Assembly: GCF_000368625.1 (NCBI RefSeq)
Contig: NZ_KB849574.1
Location: 558,001 to 622,000, forward strand
Length of the DNA: 64,000 nt
Reading direction: 5' to 3'
DNA from: Acinetobacter schindleri CIP 107287
Lineage (GTDB): Bacteria > Pseudomonadota > Gammaproteobacteria > Pseudomonadales > Moraxellaceae
Under the pieces are notes generated by a model, which searched no databases, was not told where the DNA came from, and saw only the letters and a list, made by a program, of their open reading frames with translations. The translations under genes were made by a program, and so were the position numbers. Below, one piece after another: positions 17,980 to 26,277 of the stretch (positions within the stretch are counted from its first letter, which is position 1; the number at the start of each line of letters is the position of its first letter).

Positions 17980-18734
17980 ATAAAGTCGGCGTAGAAATGA
18001 ATAAACCGGTTCTGGTCATTGAAGATCTCACCGTGTCCTTCGACGGTTTCAAGGCAGTCAGTGATCTCAACTTCTATCTGGATAAAAACGAAGTCCATGT
18101 GGTGATCGGTCCCAATGGAGCCGGCAAAACCACAGTGCTGGATCTGATCTGCGGCAAGACCAAAGCAACTTCAGGCACGATCAAGTTTAATGATATTGAA
18201 CTGACCAAACTGAAAGAGTTCGACATTGTCCGTAAAGGGGTTGGGCGTAAATTCCAGAACCCGAATATTTATGAAAATCTGTCGGTCTATGACAACCTGG
18301 AAATGTCCTTCCCGCGTGGCCGTAATGTCTTTGGTGCGCTGTTCTTCAGATGCACCAAAGATGTCGATGAGCGTATTCGTGAAGTTGCTGGCAAGATTTT
18401 CCTGACTGACCTGCTGGATACCTCCGCCGGTCTGCTCTCTCATGGCCAGAAGCAGTGGCTGGAAATTGGCATGTTACTCATGCAAGACCCAGAGCTGCTC
18501 ATGCTGGATGAACCTGTCGCAGGGATGAGTGTGTCAGAGCGTGAGCAGACGGCGCAACTGTTGCGGGAGATTAGCAAAGGACGTTCTGTGCTGGTGATTG
18601 AACATGACATGGAATTTGTCAAAACCATTGCGGACAAAGTCACGGTACTGCACCAGGGCAAAATTCTGGCAGCAGGCAAAATGGACGATGTGCAAAATGA
18701 TCCGAAAGTGATTGAAGTTTATCTGGGACACTAA
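17976..18734 (+). CDS. urtD: Urea/amide ABC transporter ATP-binding protein UrtD
   Basis: 252 residues, a LivG-type ATPase. Walker A is GPNGAGKTT (about 45-53), the signature region is LLSHGQKQWLEIGM (SHGQ instead of SGGQ, as in UrtD), and Walker B is LLMLDEPVAG. GGAGG lies nine bases before the ATG; a second in-frame ATG is seven codons on. It powers uptake together with UrtE. Confidence 0.92.
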   Translation: MNKVGVEMNKPVLVIEDLTVSFDGFKAVSDLNFYLDKNEVHVVIGPNGAGKTTVLDLICGKTKATSGTIKFNDIELTKLKEFDIVRKGVGRKFQNPNIYENLSVYDNLEMSFPRGRNVFGALFFRCTKDVDERIREVAGKIFLTDLLDTSAGLLSHGQKQWLEIGMLLMQDPELLMLDEPVAGMSVSEREQTAQLLREISKGRSVLVIEHDMEFVKTIADKVTVLHQGKILAAGKMDDVQNDPKVIEVYLGH

Positions 18735-18744
18735 GGAGGCCACT

Positions 18745-19443
18745 ATGAGCGGATTATTAGAAATTAATGCTTTGTGTTCAGGATATAAACAAAGTCAGGT
18801 GATTCACGACCTGGAACTGAAGATCCAGCCGAAGGAAATTGTAGCGATCATGGGCCGTAACGGCATGGGTAAAACCACCCTGTTTAAAACCCTGATTGGT
18901 GATATTAAAAATAGCAAAGGTGAAATCAAGCTGGATGGCAAGAATCTGGAAAAACTGGATCCTTACCAGCGCGTAGAAAACGGTGTGGCTTATGTGCCGC
19001 AGGGCCGGATGATTTTCTCCACCATGTCGGTGCTGGAAAATATTCAGACCGGTTTACCGGCTTCTGCCCATGGCAAAGTACCGGATGACCTGTATGAGCT
19101 GTTTCCTGTGCTTTGGGATATGCGCAAACGTAAAGGCGGAAACTTATCGGGTGGGCAACAACAGCAATTAGCAATTGCCCGTGCTCTGGCGACCAACCCT
19201 AAAGTACTGCTGCTGGATGAGCCGACGGAAGGGATTCAGCCCTCTATTATCAAGGACATTGCCAGAACACTAAAAGAGATTCGGGATCAGCGTGATCTGA
19301 CCATTGTGGTCTCTGAACAGGTGCTGAGTTTCACCATGGCGATGGCCGATCGCTTCCTGGTGATCGATAAGGGCCGCTTTGCTTATGAAAATGTCCGTGA
19401 AAATGTCGATGAGACGACCATCAGTAAATATCTCTCTGTTTAA
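18745..19443 (+). CDS. urtE: Urea/amide ABC transporter ATP-binding protein UrtE
   Basis: 232 residues from the ATG at 18745, which follows a near-ideal AAGGAGG. It is a LivF-type ATPase with Walker A GRNGMGKTT, signature LSGGQQQQLAIARAL and Walker B VLLLDEPTEGI. It is the last gene of the transporter operon and is followed by a strong terminator, so amiE starts a new transcript. Confidence 0.92.
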   Translation: MSGLLEINALCSGYKQSQVIHDLELKIQPKEIVAIMGRNGMGKTTLFKTLIGDIKNSKGEIKLDGKNLEKLDPYQRVENGVAYVPQGRMIFSTMSVLENIQTGLPASAHGKVPDDLYELFPVLWDMRKRKGGNLSGGQQQQLAIARALATNPKVLLLDEPTEGIQPSIIKDIARTLKEIRDQRDLTIVVSEQVLSFTMAMADRFLVIDKGRFAYENVRENVDETTISKYLSV

Positions 19444-19480
19444 TCTTCTTGGTTTAATCTGGTTGTAATTTTTCTCCACC

Positions 19481-19505
19481 TCCCCCGATTCGTCGGGGGA
19501 TTTTT
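19481..19505 (+). terminator. Strong intrinsic terminator after urtE
   Basis: TCCCCCGA (19481-19488), TTCG loop, TCGGGGGA (19493-19500), T run. It splits transporter and amidase genes into two transcripts. Confidence 0.92.
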
Positions 19506-19596
19506 AATTTCTATTTCACTTAATTAATCGGCAGCTGATTTTAATATTTTATTTGATTATTCACATTTAAAAATTCTTTTCAGTCTCCGCCTCCAT

Positions 19597-19614
19597 ATAC
19601 GCAATTCAACGTAT
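19597..19614. promoter_or_regulatory. Palindromic operator candidate before amiE
   Basis: ATACG (19597-19601), eight bases (CAATTCAA), CGTAT (19610-19614). It has the same half-sites and spacing as the palindrome before urtA and stands 72 bases before the amiE start. Confidence 0.65.
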
Positions 19615-19685
19615 TTTGCTGTAACGCATTTCACGCGACACTCGAATCATAAAGTTGAATCGATAAAAGAGTTGGAGAAATTTGA

Positions 19686-20729
19686 ATGCGTCACGGTGAT
19701 ATCTCAAGCAGCCCAGATACAGTAGGTGTAGCAGTTGTAAACTACAAAATTCCTCGTTTGCATACCAAAGCGGAAGTTCTTGAGAACGCAAAAAAAATTG
19801 CTGAGATGTTGAAAGGAATCAAACAGGGTATTCCGGGTATGGACCTGATTGTTTTTCCTGAATACAGCACCATGGGCATTATGTACGACCATGACGAGAT
19901 GATGGCAACCGCTGCCACCATTCCAGGCGATGAAACCGCGATTTTCTCGCAAGCCTGTATTGAAGCCAACGTCTGGGGCGTGTTCTCAATTACCGGTGAA
20001 CAACATGAGGAACATCCAAACAAGGTGCCTTATAACACCTTGATCCTGATTAATAACAAGGGCGAAATCGTTCAGAAATACCGCAAGATTATCCCATGGT
20101 GCCCGATTGAAGGCTGGTGCCCAGGTGATACCACCTATGTGACTGAAGGGCCGAAGGGCATCAAGATGTCACTGATCATCTGTGATGACGGTAACTATCC
20201 AGAAATCTGGCGTGACTGTGCCATGAAAGGCGCTGAACTGGTCGTGCGTTGCCAAGGCTATATGTACCCGGCTGCAGATCAGCAGATCAATATGGCGAAA
20301 TGCATGGCATGGGCAAATAACGTTTATGTTGCTGTTGCCAACTGTACCGGTTTTGATGGGGTCTACACCTACTTCGGTCACTCAGCAGTAGTCGGCTTCG
20401 ACGGCCGTACTTTGGGTGAATGTGGTACGGAAGAAAACGGCATCCAATACGCGCAATTGTCACTGCATGAAATTCGTGATGCACGTAAATACGACCAGTC
20501 ACAAAACCATTTATTTAAATTGCTGCACCGCGGCTATACCGGTGTCTATAACAATGGTGACGGCGATAAAGGCGTTGCGGACTGTCCATTTGACTTCTAC
20601 AAGACCTGGGTTCTGGATGCTCAAAAAGCGCAAGAGAACGTGGAAAAAATTACCCGCTCTACCATCGGTGTTGCGGAATGCCCAATCGGCAATCTGCCAC
20701 ATGAAGGCCTAGAAAAAGAAGCATCTTAA
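19686..20729 (+). CDS. amiE: Aliphatic amidase
   Basis: 347 residues, closely following Pseudomonas AmiE along the entire length (MRHGDISSS start, [13 protein letters not shown] end). It hydrolyses short aliphatic amides such as acetamide and propionamide to acid and ammonia in the cytoplasm. The nitrilase-fold triad sits at E59 (VFPEYS), K134 (QKYRKI) and C166 ([11 protein letters not shown]). A GGAG ribosome site precedes the ATG. It has its own promoter region with the shared palindrome. I find no terminator within the 180-base leader, so AmiR-type antitermination is not supported. Confidence 0.96.
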   Translation: MRHGDISSSPDTVGVAVVNYKIPRLHTKAEVLENAKKIAEMLKGIKQGIPGMDLIVFPEYSTMGIMYDHDEMMATAATIPGDETAIFSQACIEANVWGVFSITGEQHEEHPNKVPYNTLILINNKGEIVQKYRKIIPWCPIEGWCPGDTTYVTEGPKGIKMSLIICDDGNYPEIWRDCAMKGAELVVRCQGYMYPAADQQINMAKCMAWANNVYVAVANCTGFDGVYTYFGHSAVVGFDGRTLGECGTEENGIQYAQLSLHEIRDARKYDQSQNHLFKLLHRGYTGVYNNGDGDKGVADCPFDFYKTWVLDAQKAQENVEKITRSTIGVAECPIGNLPHEGLEKEAS

Positions 20730-20755
20730 GTTTGGTCTGAGAGGAGGTATTCGAT

Positions 20756-21880
20756 ATGACATTTGCCAGCGACCGCATCAGTGCCAATCAGGAAAACCTG
20801 GCCAAACAGCGTTATGAGATGCAGAGCAAAGAACGTATTGCACGTACCTCTCGCTTTAGTTTTGATCCTGAAAAAGTCATGCAGCATGTCCGTGGTCATA
20901 TCATTGGGCAGCGTGCCGCACTGGATGAAATTGAAAACATGCTCTTAACCGTCAAGGCAGATTTTAATGCTCCTACCCGGCCACTGGCAGTCACATTGAT
21001 GCTAGGACCGACGGGTGTGGGGAAAACTGAAACGGTTCGGCTGATTGCTGAGGCAATCCATAGCAAGCCCGATGCATTCTGCCGGATCGACATGAACACA
21101 CTGGCACAGGAACATTATGCTGCAGCACTGACAGGTGCCCCTCCAGGCTATGTCGGGTCTAAAGAAGGCAATACCCTGTTTGATGAAGCCCATATTCAGG
21201 GCAGTTTTTCCAAGCCAGGTATTGTGCTGTTTGATGAAATTGAAAAAGCCAGTACCGAAGTCATTCGGGGTCTGCTCAACGTTCTGGAAACCGGAACCTT
21301 AAAGCTGACCGCGGGTACCAAAGTATTGGATTTCAAAAACTGCATGATCTTTATGACCAGTAACGTCGGTGCCAAAGATGCCCAGGCACGTTTAAGACAG
21401 CTGACCAAGCTTCCAAAACCCATCCAGAAACTGGCCCGACTGGCCAAACTGGATGACAGCCAGATTACCGAACGCGCCCTGTACAAGAAATTTGATCCAG
21501 AGTTTCTGAATCGTATTGAACGCATTCTGAATTATGAAGCGGTAGAAGCTAATTTTGTGCCAACACTGGTCAGCCTGGAAATCGAGAAACTGAATCAGCG
21601 ACTCTGTAAGCAGAGCCGCACGGTTGAACTCACACCAGCTGCAACTCAGTTTCTATCTACCGGACACGATGTTCGCTTCGGTGCACGAGGCTTGAGTCGC
21701 CGCTTTCGGGTTCTGGTTGAGCCACAACTCGCCAGGTTTTTTATTCAGCATCCAGAAGCCGGTCAAATCATCATTGATTATGACGGCAAAACGATCCAGG
21801 TTCAGTCAGTTCCTGTTGAAAGCGTGATCGAAGATCCGCTGTTCATCATGGATGACACGGGCAATAACATCAAAAACTAG
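20756..21880 (+). CDS. amiB: ClpX/ClpA-like AAA ATPase of the amidase operon
   Basis: 374 residues with one AAA+ module: Walker A GPTGVGKT (about 84-91), a GAPPGYVG pore-loop region, Walker B VLFDEIEKA, and a C-terminal Clp D2-type small domain ending in the GARGLSRRF sensor-2 region. It corresponds in family and position to AmiB of the Pseudomonas amidase operon, a presumed chaperone of unknown client. It has no zinc-finger or ClpP loop that I can see. A strong GGAGGT site precedes it, 26 bases after amiE. Confidence 0.85.
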   Translation: MTFASDRISANQENLAKQRYEMQSKERIARTSRFSFDPEKVMQHVRGHIIGQRAALDEIENMLLTVKADFNAPTRPLAVTLMLGPTGVGKTETVRLIAEAIHSKPDAFCRIDMNTLAQEHYAAALTGAPPGYVGSKEGNTLFDEAHIQGSFSKPGIVLFDEIEKASTEVIRGLLNVLETGTLKLTAGTKVLDFKNCMIFMTSNVGAKDAQARLRQLTKLPKPIQKLARLAKLDDSQITERALYKKFDPEFLNRIERILNYEAVEANFVPTLVSLEIEKLNQRLCKQSRTVELTPAATQFLSTGHDVRFGARGLSRRFRVLVEPQLARFFIQHPEAGQIIIDYDGKTIQVQSVPVESVIEDPLFIMDDTGNNIKN

Positions 21881-21911
21881 CTTTATTCGACCTCAACACA
21901 GGGGATAAAAC

Positions 21912-23090
21912 ATGCAACATATTAAAATTAAACCGGGGGTTCCGCTGGCAGAACAGGCGGAAATTGGACATAACCGCTGGCATCCGGATTTGCCATTTCT
22001 GACTTCGGTAAAACCGGGTGAAGAAATCCTGATTGAAAGTCTGGATTTCCTGGATGCGCAGATTAAGGATACCGATGACATTTCTGATGTCAAAAATGTC
22101 GACCTGACCCGTGCCCATCCATTGACCGGACCTTTCTATGTAGAAGGTGCTGAACCAGGTGACTTGCTGGTAATTGACCTGCTCGACATTCAGCCAATTT
22201 CAGATGTCGGTTTCTCTGGCGTATTTGCCAAGGAAAATGGCGGTGGCTTCCTGGCTGACTATTTCCCTGAAGCTGACAAAGCCATCTGGGACTTAAAAGG
22301 CTTATTTGCGACTTCACGTCATATTCCGGGCGTGCGTATTGCCGGCTTAAAACACCCTGGCTTGATGGGAACTTTGCCATCGCATGATTTGCTAAAGGAA
22401 TGGAATCGCCGTGAAGCTTTACTGGTTCCTAAAGGTCAGGCTAATCCGCCTGATCCACGTACTGCTGTTCTGCGTGGCGTAACAGGTGCTGAATTCGACC
22501 GTATGGCAGCTGAAGCGGCACGTACTGTTCCACCACGTGAACATGGCGGGAATACGGACATTAAAGACCTGGCAGCAGGTAGCCGTATTTACTTCCCTGT
22601 TTATCAGAAAGGTGCTGGCTTCTCGATGGGCGATCTGCACTTCTCGCAAGGAGATGGTGAAATCGGTTTCTGTGGCGCGATCGAAATGGATGGTGTTACC
22701 CGTGTAGGCTTCGACCTGATCAAGGGCGGTATGGAGAAATATAATATTGATTCTCCAATCTTTGTGCCAAGTAATGTCCGTCCGGCTTATGACCAGTGGC
22801 TGACCTTTGAAGGCATCAGCGTTGAAGATGGCGTAAACCATTATCTGGATGCCACTGTGGCATATCGTCAGGCGTGTTTAAAAGCAATCAAATACCTTGA
22901 AAACTTCGGCTTTACCGGTTCACAAGCATACATGTTACTGACTGCGGCACCAGTTGAAGGCCGTATTGGCGGTATCGTGGATATTCCAAATTGTGCATGT
23001 ACCGTATCTCTGCCAACTTCAATTTTTGAACAGAATATCCTGCCTCAGGGTGCGCTGAACGATGATAAGTTCTGGGGGCATAAACGCTAG
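21912..23090 (+). CDS. fmdA: Formamidase (acetamidase/formamidase family)
   Basis: 392 residues, FmdA/AmdA family. It hydrolyses formamide to formate and ammonia. Recognisable regions are LTGPFYVEGAEPGDLLVIDL near residue 65, PPREHGGNTDIKDL (metal-binding histidine region) and FSQGDGEIGFCGAIEMDG. It follows amiB by 31 bases with AGGGGA before its ATG, so one transcript yields two amidases with different chain-length preference. The expression unit ends at the terminator behind it. Confidence 0.93.
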   Translation: MQHIKIKPGVPLAEQAEIGHNRWHPDLPFLTSVKPGEEILIESLDFLDAQIKDTDDISDVKNVDLTRAHPLTGPFYVEGAEPGDLLVIDLLDIQPISDVGFSGVFAKENGGGFLADYFPEADKAIWDLKGLFATSRHIPGVRIAGLKHPGLMGTLPSHDLLKEWNRREALLVPKGQANPPDPRTAVLRGVTGAEFDRMAAEAARTVPPREHGGNTDIKDLAAGSRIYFPVYQKGAGFSMGDLHFSQGDGEIGFCGAIEMDGVTRVGFDLIKGGMEKYNIDSPIFVPSNVRPAYDQWLTFEGISVEDGVNHYLDATVAYRQACLKAIKYLENFGFTGSQAYMLLTAAPVEGRIGGIVDIPNCACTVSLPTSIFEQNILPQGALNDDKFWGHKR

Positions 23091-23122
23091 ATTTTACGAT
23101 TTATTATTGTTTTAGCTTCACA

Positions 23123-23166
23123 ACGGGTAGTCATCCAACCTAAAGCCTTCGGCTACCCGTCTTTTT
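23123..23166 (+). terminator. Terminator-like hairpin between fmdA and fmdB
   Basis: ACGGGTAG (23123-23130) with CTACCCGT (23153-23160), 22-base loop, then CTTTTT. It probably lowers fmdB relative to fmdA. Confidence 0.65.
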
Positions 23167-23199
23167 AATTTGAGGCCTTCATGCTACAGGAGTACAGAA

Positions 23200-23496
23200 A
23201 TGCCGTTATATGATTTCCGCTGTGAGCATTGCGAGGGAATTTTTGAACAACGTGTTCCAATTGCCCGTATCTCGACCGATACGATTGAATGTAATTATTG
23301 CCAACAGCAGACTTTAGCTAAACCGATGATCACCGGTCATCAGCAAATTAATATGAAAAGCAAATGGCGTCCGGGTTCAGGTGCTGAACAACTTGCAGGG
23401 CCTCTGGTAGAAGGACCCGGTACCAATAAAAATAGCGCACGCAGCTCGGTTTTACATAATTGCCGCGGCGTTAACTGTTCTTTATGCGATGTCTAA
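23200..23496 (+). CDS. fmdB: FmdB-family zinc-ribbon protein
   Basis: 98 residues from the ATG at 23200 (CAGGAGT six bases before). The N-terminal 45 residues are the FmdB zinc ribbon: MPLYDFRCEHC and then ECNYCQQQ, two CxxC pairs. The C-terminus has another cysteine group (HNCRGVNCSLC). The name comes from Methylophilus, where fmdB lies by the formamidase gene and was proposed to regulate it; a direct role is not established. It closes block 2. Confidence 0.88.
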   Translation: MPLYDFRCEHCEGIFEQRVPIARISTDTIECNYCQQQTLAKPMITGHQQINMKSKWRPGSGAEQLAGPLVEGPGTNKNSARSSVLHNCRGVNCSLCDV

Positions 23497-23507
23497 TCTT
23501 TATTCAT

Positions 23508-23535
23508 AAAAAATCCCGCTCTGGCGGGATTTTTT
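23508..23535. terminator. Bidirectional terminator, fmdB / parE
   Basis: AAAAAATCCCGC (23508-23519), TCTG, GCGGGATTTTTT (23524-23535). T runs exist on both strands; it serves the convergent fmdB and parE. Confidence 0.92.
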
Positions 23536-23555
23536 GATTACTTAAAATCGGTAGT

Positions 23556-25436
23556 TTAAACCACCAGATCTGCCAGATTACCTTTTTGCTCTAACCAGTC
23601 TTTACGGTCACTGGCACGTTTTTTCGCCAGTAATTTATCCAGTAAACCTGCGGTATGATGGGCATCATCTAAATCTAGTTGCACCAGACGGCGCGTATTT
23701 GGATCAAGTGTGGTTTCACGCAACTGGCTGGCATTCATCTCACCCAAACCTTTGAATCGAGTAATTTGCGGATTCTTGGTTTTGCATTTTTTCAGAATGC
23801 TATTTAGCTCGTCTTCATCCAGGGCGTAGTGCACGTCTTTGTTGTCATCAATCCGGAATAAAGGCGGCATTGCAACATATAGATGGCCTTCTTCGACCAG
23901 TGTCGGGAAATGTTTCACAAACAGTGCGCACAGCAAGGTCGCAATATGCAGACCATCCGAGTCGGCATCGGCCAGAATACAGATCTTGCCATAACGCAAT
24001 TCAGACAGGTCATCTGAACCCGGATCCACACCAATGGCAATCGCGATATTATGCACTTCCTGAGATGCTAGAACTTCATCAGAAGACACTTCCCAAGTAT
24101 TTAAAATCTTACCTCGAATCGGCATGATGGCCTGGAAGTTCTTGTCACGCGCTTGCTTGGCTGAACCGCCTGCAGAATCCCCTTCTACAATAAACAGTTC
24201 TGACTGGTCCAGATCATGGCCAACACAATCCGACAGTTTTCCGGGTAGTGTTGGACCCGCGACGATTTTCTTACGTTCTACTTTTTTCGCTGCTTTGAGA
24301 CGGCGACCGGCTTTGGAAATTGCCATCTCCGCCAGTTGCATGGCGATATCTGAATTCTGATTCAACCATAATGCAAAGGCATCTTTGGCAATATTCTGCA
24401 CCACCCCGACCGCTTCACGACTCGACAGGCGTTCTTTGGTTTGACCTGAGAATTGCGGTTCTTGGAATTTCAGTGACAGGATATAGTTCACGCCGTCCCA
24501 GACATCTTCGGCAGACAGCTTCATGTTACGCGGCAACAGATTACGTAATTCACAGAATTCACGCATCGCATCGGTCACACCCGAACGCAGGCCGTTGACA
24601 TGAGTACCGCCCTGCGCAGTTGGAATCAGGTTGACGTAGGATTCCTGGATGCTTTCGCCACCTTCAACATTCCAGCAAATGGCAAATTCAGCACTGGCAC
24701 GTTCGGCATCACCCGTTGCAACAAAAGCGGGTGCTGGGATGATCTCACGGTCTTCCAGCTCATCCATCAGATAATCGACCAGACCATTTTCAAACTGCCA
24801 GGTGATCTTCTCGTCATTAATCTGATCGATATAATTGATCTCTAAACCCGCGGCCAGAACAGCTTTGGCTTTAAGATTATGTTTTAAGGCTTTCAGGGCA
24901 AATTTTGGTGAATCGAAGTATTTGGCTTCTGGCCAGAACTGCACCGTAGTCCCAGACGCGCGTTTGGGTGCCTTACCTGCCTGCACTTCCAGCGGACCTG
25001 TCGGTTCACCATTTTCAAAGGCCATTTTGTACAGGTTACCCTGACGTTGTACGGCCACTTCGACACGGGTCGACAGCGCATTGACTACTGAAATCCCGAC
25101 ACCATGCAGACCACCAGAGAACTGGTAATTATCGGTACTAAACTTGCCACCGGCATGCAGTTTAGTCAGGATGATTTCAATCCCGCTCTGACCATATTCC
25201 GGGTGAATATCCACCGGCATACCACGGCCATTGTCTTCGACTGATAACGAGCCATCTTTATAGACTGTCACGGTAATTTTGTTGGCATGTCCGGCCAGTG
25301 CCTCATCCACAGCATTGTCAATCACTTCCTGCGCCAGATGGTTTGGACGAGTGGTATCGGTATACATGCCCGGACGACGACGGACCGGGTCCAGACCAGA
25401 CAGAACTTCAAGAGATTGAGCCGTATATTGAGACAC
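23556..25436 (-). CDS. parE: DNA topoisomerase IV subunit B
   Basis: 626 residues, full length. The ATPase domain carries EVIDNAVDEA and DNGRGMPVDIHP; the TOPRIM part has EGDSAGGSAKQARD and DADSDGLHI. With ParC it decatenates daughter chromosomes. The start is GTG, with AGGAA lying inside the end of yqiA. The single base between the yqiA stop and the parE start implies coupling; the same pair is adjacent in E. coli. Confidence 0.97.
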   Translation of the reverse strand: MSQYTAQSLEVLSGLDPVRRRPGMYTDTTRPNHLAQEVIDNAVDEALAGHANKITVTVYKDGSLSVEDNGRGMPVDIHPEYGQSGIEIILTKLHAGGKFSTDNYQFSGGLHGVGISVVNALSTRVEVAVQRQGNLYKMAFENGEPTGPLEVQAGKAPKRASGTTVQFWPEAKYFDSPKFALKALKHNLKAKAVLAAGLEINYIDQINDEKITWQFENGLVDYLMDELEDREIIPAPAFVATGDAERASAEFAICWNVEGGESIQESYVNLIPTAQGGTHVNGLRSGVTDAMREFCELRNLLPRNMKLSAEDVWDGVNYILSLKFQEPQFSGQTKERLSSREAVGVVQNIAKDAFALWLNQNSDIAMQLAEMAISKAGRRLKAAKKVERKKIVAGPTLPGKLSDCVGHDLDQSELFIVEGDSAGGSAKQARDKNFQAIMPIRGKILNTWEVSSDEVLASQEVHNIAIAIGVDPGSDDLSELRYGKICILADADSDGLHIATLLCALFVKHFPTLVEEGHLYVAMPPLFRIDDNKDVHYALDEDELNSILKKCKTKNPQITRFKGLGEMNASQLRETTLDPNTRRLVQLDLDDAHHTAGLLDKLLAKKRASDRKDWLEQKGNLADLVV

Positions 25437-25437
25437 G

Positions 25438-26031
25438 TTATTCGGTTTCCTTTTTTATGCAGTCCAATAAAAACTGTAACACCAGCGGAATTTTCTCCGC
25501 AAAATCATCCATCCCGTGATTGCCATTGGCCTCAGTCATCAGCATCGCCGGAGGATGAGCAGCACTATAATAGCGATGTGCTTCACGATAATCCAAAACT
25601 TCATCGCCTTGTTGTAACAGTACCAGTATTTTGTCTGCATCTTGTGCAGTTGGCAGTGACAGTCCTTCTAGCTGATTAAGATGTGAATCGTCCAGACGCC
25701 AGTTCGGATGCACCTGTAACGGCAGCTCATCATCGAACAGTTCGCGGAACAGCTGCCATGGTCGCATGGCCGGATTGATCAGTACAGCCGGCACACTGTA
25801 CTTGGCGACCAGATGTGTCGCATAAAATCCCCCCAGGCTACTGCCCACCAAGCTTACATGGTCCAGTGACTCAATCAGCGCTGACATGTAATGAATCGTA
25901 TCCACAGGTGACATGTTCAGATCTGGCAAATGCACCTGAATTTGTGGATTTTTTTCGCAATACTGCTGAAGCAGCTGGCCCTTGATCGAGGCAGCGCTGC
26001 TTCGAAAGCCGTGTAAGTAAATGACATTCAT
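25438..26031 (-). CDS. yqiA: YqiA/YcfP-family esterase
   Basis: 197 residues from the ATG at 26031. It is an alpha/beta hydrolase with YLHGFRSS near the start, the nucleophile elbow VGSSLGGFYA, LINPAMRP, and a late NGNHGMDD that holds the catalytic histidine. The E. coli homologue acts on short acyl esters; its physiological substrate is unknown. It is co-transcribed with parE. Confidence 0.88.
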   Translation of the reverse strand: MNVIYLHGFRSSAASIKGQLLQQYCEKNPQIQVHLPDLNMSPVDTIHYMSALIESLDHVSLVGSSLGGFYATHLVAKYSVPAVLINPAMRPWQLFRELFDDELPLQVHPNWRLDDSHLNQLEGLSLPTAQDADKILVLLQQGDEVLDYREAHRYYSAAHPPAMLMTEANGNHGMDDFAEKIPLVLQFLLDCIKKETE

Positions 26032-26277
26032 CAATTATTAATAAAAACACCTATATTTTAATCAAAATCTATTTTATATATCAGAGATGGATCATCGTTA
26101 TCTAATCTGTTTTTGGTGAATTGTCCGACAAAAAACACCGCAGTTTTTCACGTTCCTCGGTATTTTAAGAATATTCCCAGAAAAATTAGAAACATCAAAG
26201 TTCAGAAGAATTTATACCGCGAACATCTTTAAAAAGAAAGGTCTCAGATATTCGCATTGATGAAAGGAACGGATCCA

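Noticed and set aside
19506..19685. AmiR-type antitermination leader before amiE
   Set aside because: There is no hairpin plus T run between the urtE terminator and the amiE start, and no amiR in the window.
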